Below, one piece after another: positions 21,501-26,813 of a DNA stretch of 59,702 nt. A program made the translations under genes and the position numbers. This DNA comes from a virus: positions 1-59,702 of the IMG/VR virus record IMGVR_UViG_3300029309_000016, one strand, 5' to 3'. The stretch's first letter is position 1. Each line of letters begins with the position of its first letter. The notes beneath the pieces are model-generated. The model made no database searches and had not been told where the DNA came from. It was given only the letters and a program-made list of their open reading frames with translations.

Positions 21501-23408
21501 GTAGAAGTTCCAAAAAATAAATTAGGACAAGCTCATGAAATATTTACTAAAGTCTATAAAGATTCTTTAGCTACAACAGGAGTTCAGTTAAATGTTGATA
21601 TGCAACTTCCTTCTATAAGAAGAGGAACGTTAGATAGAATACTAGACTATGGAGTTTGGAGTGAGATAAAAGAACAAGCAAGTAGATTATTTACTATAGA
21701 CGAAGATGATGCTTTTGTATATGGTAGTGCTGTTATAGAAGGACAATCTAGCAGAAGGGCTCCTGTGTATTTTACACAAGATATAGATGCAAATGATGTT
21801 AGTTTAGATATAAAGAGCTCTATTATGATTTTTGCAAACTCTGCAGCTAGAACAGAAGCTAACAATGAAGTATTAAAAACTGCATATCTACTAGAAGATA
21901 TATACAAAAAAGAAAGAGTAGTTGATCCAGAACAATCTTCTATAATAGGCTTACAAAAACAAGGAAGAAAAATATTAAATTATAGAGAAGGGCAATCTAA
22001 TTCTGAAAAAAGAATTGAGAAGTTTATAGAAATGGTTTTATTAGGTCAAACTAAAAAAAGTGATCAAGTAGAAATATTTGGTAAAACATTACAATTTGAT
22101 AAAGTAGTAGATGGTCTTTTAGGATATACTGCTATTACAACACTAGGACTCGACTTCTTAAAAGGTACAAGAAACGCACTTACTGCATTTTGGCAGCAAG
22201 CAATAGAGTCTGGTGCTAACAGAGCTAATAAAGATAGACTTAGTACTAAAGATTTTATTGCAGGACATCGTATAATGAGACAAGGATGGTATGAGTTGTA
22301 TAAAGACAAGTATGAAAGACTAGGAAATAGATCTAAACTAGGACAGCTGTTAATAAAGTTTGATGCTATACAAGGAAACTTTGAAGACTTTGTTGGTAAA
22401 CAATTAGTAGGTAGACAAGCACTAAGAGCATTTATTTCAACAGATAGTTTCTTACTAAATTATCATGTAGGTGAGGTACAAATGCAAGGAGCAGCGGCAA
22501 TAGGACTTATGCTTAAGAAAAAAATTAAGTTAGGAAATAATGAGTATAACCTATACAATGCTTTCTTTGTTAATAAAGAAAATAAATTAGAATATGTAGA
22601 GGGAACACCAGAACAAAAGAAAGAAGCTGATAAAATAGTTAGAGATACTATTAATGAAATTAGAGAAATGAATAGAAGACTTAATGGTAACTATAGAAGT
22701 ATGGATAGACCTCCTGCAGAACAAAGCAGTATAGGTAGAGCTGCTATGTTATTTAGAAAGTTTTTAGTTCCTATTGCTATGAATAGATGGAGAGCTGATT
22801 TTGTTAACCATGAATCAGGTAGACCAGATGGTGGATTTTATAGAAGATTCTTTAGAGATTTTATAAACAATTTAAAAACAAGTGTAGAGAAGAATGCATT
22901 TAGTAAGATTATGGATGCAGGTAAAAGAGCAACAGCTACTAAAGAAGATAGAGAATTAGCATTTAAAATGCTTCATGAAGTAGGAGTTCTTAGTATATTA
23001 GGATCAATAGGTCTTATGTTAACTGCAGCTTTAGATGACGAGGATGAGGAGTTTATAAATTATCCTGCTTACTTAGCATTATATCTAATAAAAACTACAT
23101 ACGCTGAAATACAAGCATTTTCTCCTTTCTTAGGTCCTTTACCTATAAACTTTACAGGTATGTTTAGAGAAGGACTAAGAGTTGTAAGATCTCCTTCTGC
23201 TATGACTACTGGTATAGATAGATTTATTAAATTCAACGCACAGTTGTTTGACCCGTTTGAAGAGTATCAAAGAGACGCAGGTCAATACAAAAAAGGAGAT
23301 AATAAACTTAAGGCAAGATTCCTAGAAGTATTAGGTTATTCTTCTGGACTGCAGTTTAATCCAGACGCAGCACTAGATAACTTCCTAGCCGCTAATAAAA
23401 GATTATAG
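9591..23408 (+). CDS. Giant virion-associated RNA polymerase-like protein, 4605 aa
   Basis: The catalytic signature of two-barrel RNA polymerases lies at about 2486-2534: GTRIPAQTYHSM, then PIKVVGFLPNSKGDSIVTP, then AGSDYDLDKLYLHR. D2526, D2528 and D2530 form DxDxD, the metal-binding triad in crAss-like phage and YonO-type polymerases. The arrangement of R-x-P, then GD, then the aspartates matches the beta-prime barrel. Other parts: a Gly-Gly motif at the N-terminus (KLQSGGQLLEK), a hydrophobic Gly/Ala stretch (about 385-413), EEAVH (3161-3165, HExxH-like but lacking the first His), an ASCH-like stretch (about 3315-3430), coiled coils (about 3600-3660), and one C-terminal membrane segment (about 4464-4482). 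The length, twice that of phi14:2 gp66, suggests a polyprotein or a fusion with ejection proteins. It would be packaged and transcribe early genes after injection. Confidence 0.85.
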   Translation: MSTKKTQGKKLQSGGQLLEKLQNFTPPTDNKNTTPVTERVPLITSELISNYAPRKNDPFSRFSLNKMKDNPEFTSPYMNEKVDTVGDLSAANYGFPTQLEEGDPGYTPPLIPISPDEMITPDVWAPETMILNRPNTTYLSGGSGRSEFNPAATIAKRKGVEAGRSGRVILEDGTKVDFSDPESKYRFDNPNWLQKIFGEDNDGNMFKRTYDYEEDFQVNPDALETYGQDFSNLVQEQRESILKFLPFKGMDTSGYYYKEKGYYPVYDEDEEQWYLQETSLSEDKFMKMRSALLSPYGVGQVQKGTLHSFVDGFSDGLGSTWESLVNFGEIVGDAFDGVDSDLEPDGFTDRLAASARTAYNFNKYAKTAMQQTDSMFSSGDAFGNGLGSGLASLLSFWGLGGVGAAGAKGAVKLVTKKMLTKFPRRAVSMIGHMSGGMPLNAGEVYSMAKMDGLDDDDAAGLALTVGFINTLVEYGVGTNALANRAFGTYGTRGMTKAILDYGKKTGMRFNSKQTLDQATPYILQKINKFLQKGDDFLNSPFRALENVGVKSAGKYGTNLLTRTARATGSGLEEGSEEFIQGSIIDGATKTYNNLIAGEDGKRPGMGMFNTSPFDANKLLEEAAIGFILGGSTRFISNARGEADLMRMIAEGNGQELLNQVDHLGGMNLLGKYQTKKLKKRIGDLINVWNANGAGYSHLSIEDQGLVGQFLLSEQENNKQIDSLNRRISKVNADPDLSSKEKNKKTRQLKIELNARQEQKKVLENFLDIYSDPKKVDETQINKMPSVVRNAIFHLSREKSLHQSRIEYLRDLLVNDTPANRRRARNVLKKILGDAELKRTLGALTAAQKQQVEDEIKKYEKYIEQIDEQMDGYFTDSSQWDGVVEKVENEMKSQEEKIAEEEKPLTTKAKDQPKKNETPQQRRNREAKEEVERKINNQNQAISNVIVPTSEVKMVEDKEGTLHQVAGIEKDANNKIVYVSQTLDDKGNPIKILQDDVALVVTDFGREKHRDNFLKTYWLHAVGLNDEQRDELERKILQDKDLVNRIQIQFVYKKRELSDSAIKEENMDINMNGSYLKIVDTGDKSVIAVIRTPNRFYDKAGKLIPGDKMTRQFFSDNFSKDRPFTKQQWKEFGMNYTKLVQLIEYLEGEYKDATEENPIVLDESQFNISFDVGLVSNESKKRLLITDLLVGDHTFDGDYRIYDRQEQKAIIGKEFTKDELTNLPSIDGRYFALVKRGNAPKWVRVMPRELASADITERLKRAKNAIQKANKIKKEGSEAVDLKDYIESINKDLDLFVAAEKDIGIHIIADYNRKTDSYELKLEITQRKNGEYVKLYKRVQNPDVTLPNIISTVNNQMKKYGLSTIGVNSFKQSIPLPGEGVVVDPNSFESTLEVSSRNFINPTMIISPKNEFFETPVKGKPIKAQKKTKVREEIKLDDNKKTSAENLLDELNEEGGDLMASLPEGRLNNEVRKDIVKQIVAKYIYGANDYSITTAIMDSARLETPLEDSLIEKILNAYIAGLTPQSFMDGSKEYTTEEVTSIKNNFRQAFLTKLKLETNKEIRDDIIDEVKRQVVFLQDDLDILDQIQTDFNVDYTQLGGIKSLSSRIKQFISLLTSEAKDNFGRTKWQSKQYGTETIRKTLNGHNLASHLIKALANDGSLVNLQRRLEALAKYDEQAELVLSALNDPAHKHVKTAFENNFNKEPMKFLKLVGDSKGQFIFIDPLENDGSNQVFRMWKSKNTKDRKAVNNIVNLIESIESDPTADQINKLIKEFDNLGWQLSKGAAAFILGDEQVVSAFTELQTNELISNPKKFFKGYVADFNKKNKTKTNMFKLAQIAAMFDPTVYEPNYIDADGNAHYKYTHRNYYIDATNSIKKGGKSFIKAGDYNLLIKKGALNTLDLQYVGDVVLNKKGKVNKNLVERERMLLHFALFQKRDIPGTAYYIPHVIADKKTMFGIRMPVIDTYYNEGVTQEAIDDVYNSIFVREVNRNASGELLISKKNEVKYFGVLSQLNDVEYEGQLLPDFLTKKKNNLDGLAADIKQKVIKPMLEQVVADTNERIDNLNVRKQLTDLRLDSPLQGTINNKIGRFAINHFVMSVSWTQLMHGDANFVDDRDMNKRLAGFNAAGATMGTSDYNYLFIEDEIIDTEFGSPSNTSDAQVYMTEEQYAMRQLEAGEYRNDIEFSALTKLAARLDDPSIELTPEELNSLDLNSTKTVSENSEDYFKKSDNIITKEEAEANPDVGRIYNLLNSNRILYLVPLSAQKRKPGRALPANFFKADNKLDTSLIRTGNLRFERNQVINRSKSRVGKVNDSVMAKQVHDLIGSVITKNRSLVDTINQANADQKAAYTAVVNAFLDPQNSEALRALLYMNAQNNRGPQILGFLDPSISKPFNLSLGNIKTYVENALVNVYNDGPLKSKVVGGVATLISGTHYINPQTGQPLRIHRNVNGKIEYAEVLASRKFFGLSKYDTIEDVPDERMLQAFGTRIPAQTYHSMIPIKVVGFLPNSKGDSIVTPRELPGLAGSDYDLDKLYLHRYASHDGKVIEDPNDLIEYKRFWSETPFVKLIMSTYKIDSSEAMKRLNLIDEDGSAAVSHPRVEQNKMLDNMLQVFNDPEVQEVMFVPASEGEADAFLEKYPNLDKLKPIHTVVGVLDYHTQNKLGATNVGIAANLNTLVSFMTQFAPDTSTVGIDINDEYFGSFGRIVDPTGKNKFDSISTLITWFVDNVKLGVAPRLNLDPDMSQTFGHLVGMAVSQMEALMLVNQPILRLYNELKENDPKLSIAKSRQDAAKRRGEIRAMLVEKIRAVSNNKGMPFTTENLDKGLTYDTDIKTLLNLGLPNQVLKLELNEEDNAFLGTQLKALEFVDEVVRKYETEYGDMIQFMTTTRGLKGVDALRNMKISDPLLVHPVFQANATLIKQMTQNIGSKFLTNSEVADAFISVYGKTTPKEMQDVLAKIQQLKADPKYNSNGALHNLLRIEKDENGKLTLLADSFTVMSPEIEGEMMGMFEDLFEDNPGLSDQLLKYLFGTSLLEFKANSFVKYLPPNIFRKWSDALDSYERTPEKRKVADNEYKKLKVKAKAYAGEVEEGLETTLPTDREQFKNGTYTIDKIASELLVDDGFKNLLNKLTSQGVEVEYTRGGASYYSNNKIYLGKLDQNTFLEEAVHAGLDILPKDQKNKLRKDVLSWYKQLIKDHAGKNEIQTIQRIFNRYNNFYKNEEKAAEEIVTHLLYNEYGIAQDLNNLVSPDAQEGGILKRMWNKFIQILSKYLGIEVQEGSELEKLSSLMQPVNRLLQDGEVEYSNERSSDQLFSMPHGKLYDNLTIKNVTPDTMAKINVEGEGTVIMFDGLRMPVEQTIVNLAKGGKYGATVYVKKKIPIRNFAVLNKVTKEKYAKDLGFDNFADLKKKAKGRLLEFVNGRREGMIMQVEQFLPKELEDLIQMNSVDPYSNVVNNILIKLYKQLKDLQQVKNIEFATNRSNRLKKIINQIEQTRDLFTSVADFHDDVITQSKLFDEFLETIPEELKKGNKGLQTVINVLFRMQTLYQDMSFLEELPDVFVEKIKDPEYKAPNDVLKKLQEAAQTLDLMKQKTRKQFIPIVAEKLFPFIERSGPATKAYVDQRLDQVQKQIERVRKADISDSKKNKKITQLQKEFARLTRLAEQAPQSVEQYKNFFMYTTHDDSFINYLLTSPATSGDPGVAALVNYTNALYNDIRMQALDIANQLESAEGLVIEGLEEAGTPAKKTKGVYNPKDLYDALIQKIDDNGREVYQLVTQYDSERFLRELKAEEEKKIKTQEDFLRFKEQLEKRRKKTLQTYKNKLAAFNRLDDELKTAIIQQQISELEASISRVENQIQKGATEREVVRFATRLWRAQNTVPKDVKEIQAIIKRLPPAEVRAWASNQMNYAAMYYHNIISAEEYTLLQDIDKASGLKPTQDRQYFGVQVTIPKFINPKWRKLYKRVTRKGPDGQSIQVEVPKNKLGQAHEIFTKVYKDSLATTGVQLNVDMQLPSIRRGTLDRILDYGVWSEIKEQASRLFTIDEDDAFVYGSAVIEGQSSRRAPVYFTQDIDANDVSLDIKSSIMIFANSAARTEANNEVLKTAYLLEDIYKKERVVDPEQSSIIGLQKQGRKILNYREGQSNSEKRIEKFIEMVLLGQTKKSDQVEIFGKTLQFDKVVDGLLGYTAITTLGLDFLKGTRNALTAFWQQAIESGANRANKDRLSTKDFIAGHRIMRQGWYELYKDKYERLGNRSKLGQLLIKFDAIQGNFEDFVGKQLVGRQALRAFISTDSFLLNYHVGEVQMQGAAAIGLMLKKKIKLGNNEYNLYNAFFVNKENKLEYVEGTPEQKKEADKIVRDTINEIREMNRRLNGNYRSMDRPPAEQSSIGRAAMLFRKFLVPIAMNRWRADFVNHESGRPDGGFYRRFFRDFINNLKTSVEKNAFSKIMDAGKRATATKEDRELAFKMLHEVGVLSILGSIGLMLTAALDDEDEEFINYPAYLALYLIKTTYAEIQAFSPFLGPLPINFTGMFREGLRVVRSPSAMTTGIDRFIKFNAQLFDPFEEYQRDAGQYKKGDNKLKARFLEVLGYSSGLQFNPDAALDNFLAANKRL

Positions 23409-23486
23409 ATAAAGGTGAGCATTACTATTGTGGATGACGACCTATATTTTAGTCCACAATAGAACCAGTGTAATACCCACCTATCT
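23407..23486. terminator. Long convergent hairpin, probable bidirectional terminator
   Basis: The whole gap between the converging polymerase and glycosylase genes folds on itself. The inner arms are a perfect 10-base inverted repeat, CTATTGTGGA (23425-23434) and TCCACAATAG (23453-23462), around an 18-base loop. Outer, imperfect arms pair the AGAT...AGGTG...ATTAC region (23407-23424) with GTAATACCCACCTATCT (23470-23486). There is no strong U-tract on either side. It is the only barrier between the two blocks and would work in both directions. Confidence 0.6.
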
Positions 23487-23489
23487 ATA

Positions 23490-24581
23490 CTACCAAAGAA
23501 TATTCTTATTAAACTTGTCTAAGAATTCATTGCACTTTGTAAAAGGTTTTGACCCAAAAAATCCAGAGTTACCACCGCTGTATGCTTCTGCAGCTGGATG
23601 AGGTGCTTTTATCACATGTATATACTCTTGATTTACATCTTCTGGTATACACTTTTGTGCTTCCTTACCCCATAGTATTAGAACTAAAGGTTCTTTTCTT
23701 TGAATTTTAAAGTCAATTAGTATTCGTAGAACAAGATCTACAAAGCCCTGCCATTGTTTTTGGTGCGAGAGAGGCTTACCTTGCTCAACAGTCAAAGATT
23801 TATTTAATAATAATATACCTTGACTTGCCCATCTTGTTAATACAGGACTGTGTGCGGACTTAAATGCAAAGTTCTCTGCATATATGTCATCCTGTACTTC
23901 TTTCAAGATGTTCTTAAGAGATGGTGGTATTTTAGTTTGACCTTCTCGTATAGAGAAAGCTAAACCATGAGCACTACCATCATGATAAGGATCTTGTCCT
24001 ATGATTACTACATTAGTATCTAATAAATCACAATACTTAAAAGCATTAAATGTTTCGCTAGCTGAGGGATAGACAACAGTTTCTTTACGTCTCTGTTTTA
24101 ACCACATGCCTAGCTGTAGCATTTCTGGTTTATTAAATACATGTTTTATTTCAGACCACCATTCGTAACCTAATCTGTCACAAAGTATCTGGTCTTGTTT
24201 TTCATTAAATTTTATACTCCAATACTTTATTGGTATATATAACTTTTCTGTATAACTAGCATTTTTATAAATCATTCTACCTGATCTAACTTTTGCATCT
24301 TGTGTGTCTATAGTGTACACAGCTCTTTCCGTAGTGTATTCAATACGTTGTGCAAAATCTAAAATTCTGTTATGTATACTCCAAGCTTTTGTTTTTCTAT
24401 AAATATCAGATTCTTTTTCACGTTTTTTATATGTAAACGTTCCGTCTGATTGTGGTTCTAAAAACCCTACCATACGTGATCTGTTTTCATTTGCTTGTAC
24501 AATGTGCACCTGGTATGGTGCTTCTTTATCTATAATAAGTTCATTACCAAACTTATCATTAATTTTCATATTCTGTTCCAT
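23490..24581 (-). CDS. ung: Uracil-DNA glycosylase, family 1, with N-terminal extension
   Basis: 363 residues; the family is usually about 225. The catalytic domain (about 138-363) aligns by eye with bacterial Ung: VVIIGQDPYHDG (D197 in the water-activating motif), then AHGLAFSI, then LLLNKSLTV, LILWGKEAQ, and PHPAAEA with H328, ending in SGFFGSKPF. The usual HPSP is HPAA, so the Ser is lost. The first 137 residues are an unrecognised mixed beta domain. The enzyme removes uracil from DNA; crAss-like phages commonly carry one. It is the last gene of the early block and overlaps the gene upstream by 23 bases. Confidence 0.93.
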   Translation of the reverse strand: MEQNMKINDKFGNELIIDKEAPYQVHIVQANENRSRMVGFLEPQSDGTFTYKKREKESDIYRKTKAWSIHNRILDFAQRIEYTTERAVYTIDTQDAKVRSGRMIYKNASYTEKLYIPIKYWSIKFNEKQDQILCDRLGYEWWSEIKHVFNKPEMLQLGMWLKQRRKETVVYPSASETFNAFKYCDLLDTNVVIIGQDPYHDGSAHGLAFSIREGQTKIPPSLKNILKEVQDDIYAENFAFKSAHSPVLTRWASQGILLLNKSLTVEQGKPLSHQKQWQGFVDLVLRILIDFKIQRKEPLVLILWGKEAQKCIPEDVNQEYIHVIKAPHPAAEAYSGGNSGFFGSKPFTKCNEFLDKFNKNILW

Positions 24582-24744
24582 CTTTTATTTCTGTTATTTT
24601 ATACGCTATTATATTTCTATTTCTCATAAACTGATCTATTGACCAATTTAATCTATCTGTTTTTAATATTACATAGTCTTCTTCTTCTAGCTCTTGACCA
24701 GGATGAAGTTCTGTGTAATCTAATCTATAACTCTTTATGCTCAT
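24559..24744 (-). CDS. Small acidic hypothetical protein
   Basis: 61 residues, MSIKSYRLDYTELHPGQELEEEDYVILK to the end, rich in Glu and Asp at its centre. It overlaps its neighbours by about 20 bases on both sides, which supports coupled translation. No family is recognised; the beta-rich pattern would fit a small inhibitor or binding protein. Confidence 0.6.
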   Translation of the reverse strand: MSIKSYRLDYTELHPGQELEEEDYVILKTDRLNWSIDQFMRNRNIIAYKITEIKDGTEYEN

Positions 24745-25207
24745 CTATTGTTGATTTAAGTTTCTTTACTTCATTTAATAAATACTCAACCTTTTCGAAA
24801 ATATTATATATATCTACATATTCTATTTCTCCATCAGTTGCTTTTTTTATTTTAACAAGTTCAGTAAGACTATTATATACACATAGATACCACATTTCTA
24901 GTTGCGGATCTTGTGCTATAGTATAAGGCATTCTTTCCTTATGGTATAATACACTAGAATGATGCATATCTATAAATCTAGCTATATGTGTTACGCTTGT
25001 AATTGTAAACTCACAAGCAAATAAATAAAATAAACCTCGAGCGTTTATGTATTCACGCTTTCTAGTTTTTATTCTTATATCTAGTTTTGTTATCTCTCTA
25101 ACTACTTTTTCTATTTCTAATAAACTAATATAGTTCTTATCCTCCAGGGGAAGATTTATTGTTACCGGTTTTATCATCGTAATACTTTTTATATTTATTG
25201 TATACAT
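24725..25207 (-). CDS. DnaA domain IV-like DNA-binding protein
   Basis: Up to 160 residues; M11 (start at 25177) is an equally good start because it reduces the overlap with the upstream gene. The central part matches the C-terminal DNA-binding domain of DnaA: VREITKLDIRIKTRKREYIN, a helix GLFYLFACEF, then VTHIARFIDMHHSSVLYHKE. HHSSVLYH corresponds to the DHTTVLHA signature that reads the DnaA box. There is no AAA+ ATPase domain. A C-terminal coiled coil (about 125-160) may dimerise it. It could mark the phage origin, or compete with host DnaA. The fold is recognised; the role is inference. Confidence 0.75.
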   Translation of the reverse strand: MYTINIKSITMIKPVTINLPLEDKNYISLLEIEKVVREITKLDIRIKTRKREYINARGLFYLFACEFTITSVTHIARFIDMHHSSVLYHKERMPYTIAQDPQLEMWYLCVYNSLTELVKIKKATDGEIEYVDIYNIFEKVEYLLNEVKKLKSTIDEHKEL

Positions 25208-25631
25208 TAGGATAATTCTTTCTCAAGTAAGCACCTTCAGTTCCTGCATCTCCAGGTTGTACTGTATAGTCCCCAAACTGCGGATCATGTGCTTTTGCTT
25301 TACCTAAGAACTCTATCTTTATATCTTCTTGTTCTTTAACAAGAGCATACCCCAAGTGTACATAATTTATTAAATCAACATATCGTTCTTTAATAGGTTC
25401 TGATTCTTTTAAACTAGGATTTTTTGCATGTGATACTACTGATTGCACATGCTTTATAAAAAATACAGACCAAGCCTCTAGCGGTGATATACCTACTAGA
25501 TCTGCTGTACTTTTAAAATTGTGTAACACATCCTCATTTTCACCTGTATACTCAGGTTGTTTTAAGGACATGACTCCCTTAGCACACTCGTTTAAATGTG
25601 CTCGGAGATTCTCGTATTTTTCTTTTGTCAT
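25137..25631 (-). CDS. Helical protein, DUF6378/MazG-like pattern
   Basis: 164 residues. The segment NEDVLHNFKSTADLVGISPL, followed by helices and ERYVDLINYVHLGYALV, has the NF...A.....D.INY spacing seen in small phage proteins related to nucleotide pyrophosphatases (DUF6378/DUF1599 style). The expected acidic metal ligands are only partly clear. The C-terminal 45 residues (DPQFGDYTVQPGDAGTEG onward) are polar and may be disordered. It overlaps the next gene. The family assignment is tentative. Confidence 0.5.
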   Translation of the reverse strand: MTKEKYENLRAHLNECAKGVMSLKQPEYTGENEDVLHNFKSTADLVGISPLEAWSVFFIKHVQSVVSHAKNPSLKESEPIKERYVDLINYVHLGYALVKEQEDIKIEFLGKAKAHDPQFGDYTVQPGDAGTEGAYLRKNYPNVYNKYKKYYDDKTGNNKSSPGG

Positions 25632-25816
25632 TGTATATTATACTTTTCTTTTACTTCGTTTACTTTTTCTTTATTACAGTAGATAACGCAGCCATCCACA
25701 TAAAATGGACCAGCTACGTTCTTATTATCTACATGTCTCTTTATACTACTTTTAATCTTATCAAGTGCTACTTGTGACTTTTTATTATACTTAGCTTTTT
25801 CTTCGTTAGTTATCAT
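25628..25816 (-). CDS. Small basic hypothetical protein
   Basis: 62 residues, Lys-rich, with an N-terminal helix (NEEKAKYNKKSQVALDKIKS) and a short beta-like end (PFYVDGCVIYCNKEKVNEV). Overlaps of 4 and 11 bases with its neighbours place it firmly in the operon. No family is recognised. Confidence 0.6.
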   Translation of the reverse strand: MITNEEKAKYNKKSQVALDKIKSSIKRHVDNKNVAGPFYVDGCVIYCNKEKVNEVKEKYNIQ

Positions 25817-26744
25817 GTTCTTTAAAAATAGTTATTGATTCTCCTTCGAGTATTTCTCTCCGGTCGGACCAATTTGCTCTATCTTTATGCCAAGCTATTC
25901 TATCAAGTAAGTCTTTGTATTTCTTTCTACCTGCTTCTAATAAACAAGTATCAATTTCAAACACTCTAGTTTGATAATAACCTGTAGTTTCTACTGCTAT
26001 TATATACACCTCGCCAATAGGTCCGATGTTCTGATCTACAAGAGCATCATAATAAAATGCTAGTTGTCTATCGTAATGATAATAGTCAAAAGAACTCCTA
26101 AAGAATTCTACACTCTTAGATGTCGTTTTCAGATCTACTAAATGATATTTGTGATCATCACAATCACATTCAGCAAGTCTATCTATCTTAGATTTGTAGG
26201 TAGAGTTAGGTCCCCAATACAATTCTTTCTCATTTTCACCATTGCCAAATAATAGCTCTGATGCTTTTTTATTATTCTTGAGAGAATCGCTAACAGCGGT
26301 AAGCATAGCTGCCATCTTAGCATCTATACAGGTTTTACCGTCAGCTCGTAATAAAAAGTTATAATAGTCATTACCTTGATCTATTATCTTTTTAATTAAT
26401 GTATCTGGTTTCCAACTCTGTCCATAGTTGTATTCTTTTGCACTACCAAAAATGTACTCTTTGTGCGATTCTAACGCACTATCCATTTCTCCTCTTGTAA
26501 TCTCATATACTTTATCAATAATCCGTACAATTGTATCACTAGGTCGCTCTACGTCTGATATAGCAAACGTATCTGGCTCTAGTATAAACTTATGTATGGT
26601 AGTACCAGCGTACAGAGAAGGTGTCTCTAAATGCTCTAAATTACCATCTAGGTAATCTTTAAACTTTCTAGGAGAACCGCCTTGATCTGGATTTATTAAT
26701 GATAAGGATGAGTTACTAATCTTTTTACTTTGTAAATAATCCAT
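25806..26744 (-). CDS. PD-(D/E)XK exonuclease, RecE/exodeoxyribonuclease VIII-like
   Basis: 312 residues. ISNSSLSLINPDQGGSPRKF, then LYAGTTIHKFILEPDTF and later KSKIDRLAECDCDDHKYHLVDLKTT match the exodeoxyribonuclease VIII-like nuclease family (PF12684 type). The metal site would be D in KSKIDR, D in LVDLKTT, and that Lys; the H in IHKF and the E in ILEP belong to the conserved N-terminal helix. These enzymes digest duplex ends to give single strands for annealing. The Sak4-like ATPase, SSB-like protein, NinB and RusA genes in the same block would make a full recombination set. Confidence 0.85.
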   Translation of the reverse strand: MDYLQSKKISNSSLSLINPDQGGSPRKFKDYLDGNLEHLETPSLYAGTTIHKFILEPDTFAISDVERPSDTIVRIIDKVYEITRGEMDSALESHKEYIFGSAKEYNYGQSWKPDTLIKKIIDQGNDYYNFLLRADGKTCIDAKMAAMLTAVSDSLKNNKKASELLFGNGENEKELYWGPNSTYKSKIDRLAECDCDDHKYHLVDLKTTSKSVEFFRSSFDYYHYDRQLAFYYDALVDQNIGPIGEVYIIAVETTGYYQTRVFEIDTCLLEAGRKKYKDLLDRIAWHKDRANWSDRREILEGESITIFKEHDN

Positions 26745-26779
26745 AATACAATATAATAATTAAATTAAACAAACACAAA

Positions 26780-26795
26780 GGGGACCGAAGTCCCC
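26780..26795 (-). terminator. Hairpin terminator after rIIB
   Basis: On the minus strand a perfect stem GGGGAC-TTCG-GTCCCC, with a very stable C(UUCG)G tetraloop, lies 19 bases after the rIIB stop. It is followed by TTTGTGTTTG, a weak U-tract. It probably ends or reduces transcripts before the nuclease gene. Confidence 0.8.
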
Positions 26796-26813
26796 AGTGC
26801 ATTATAAACCATC

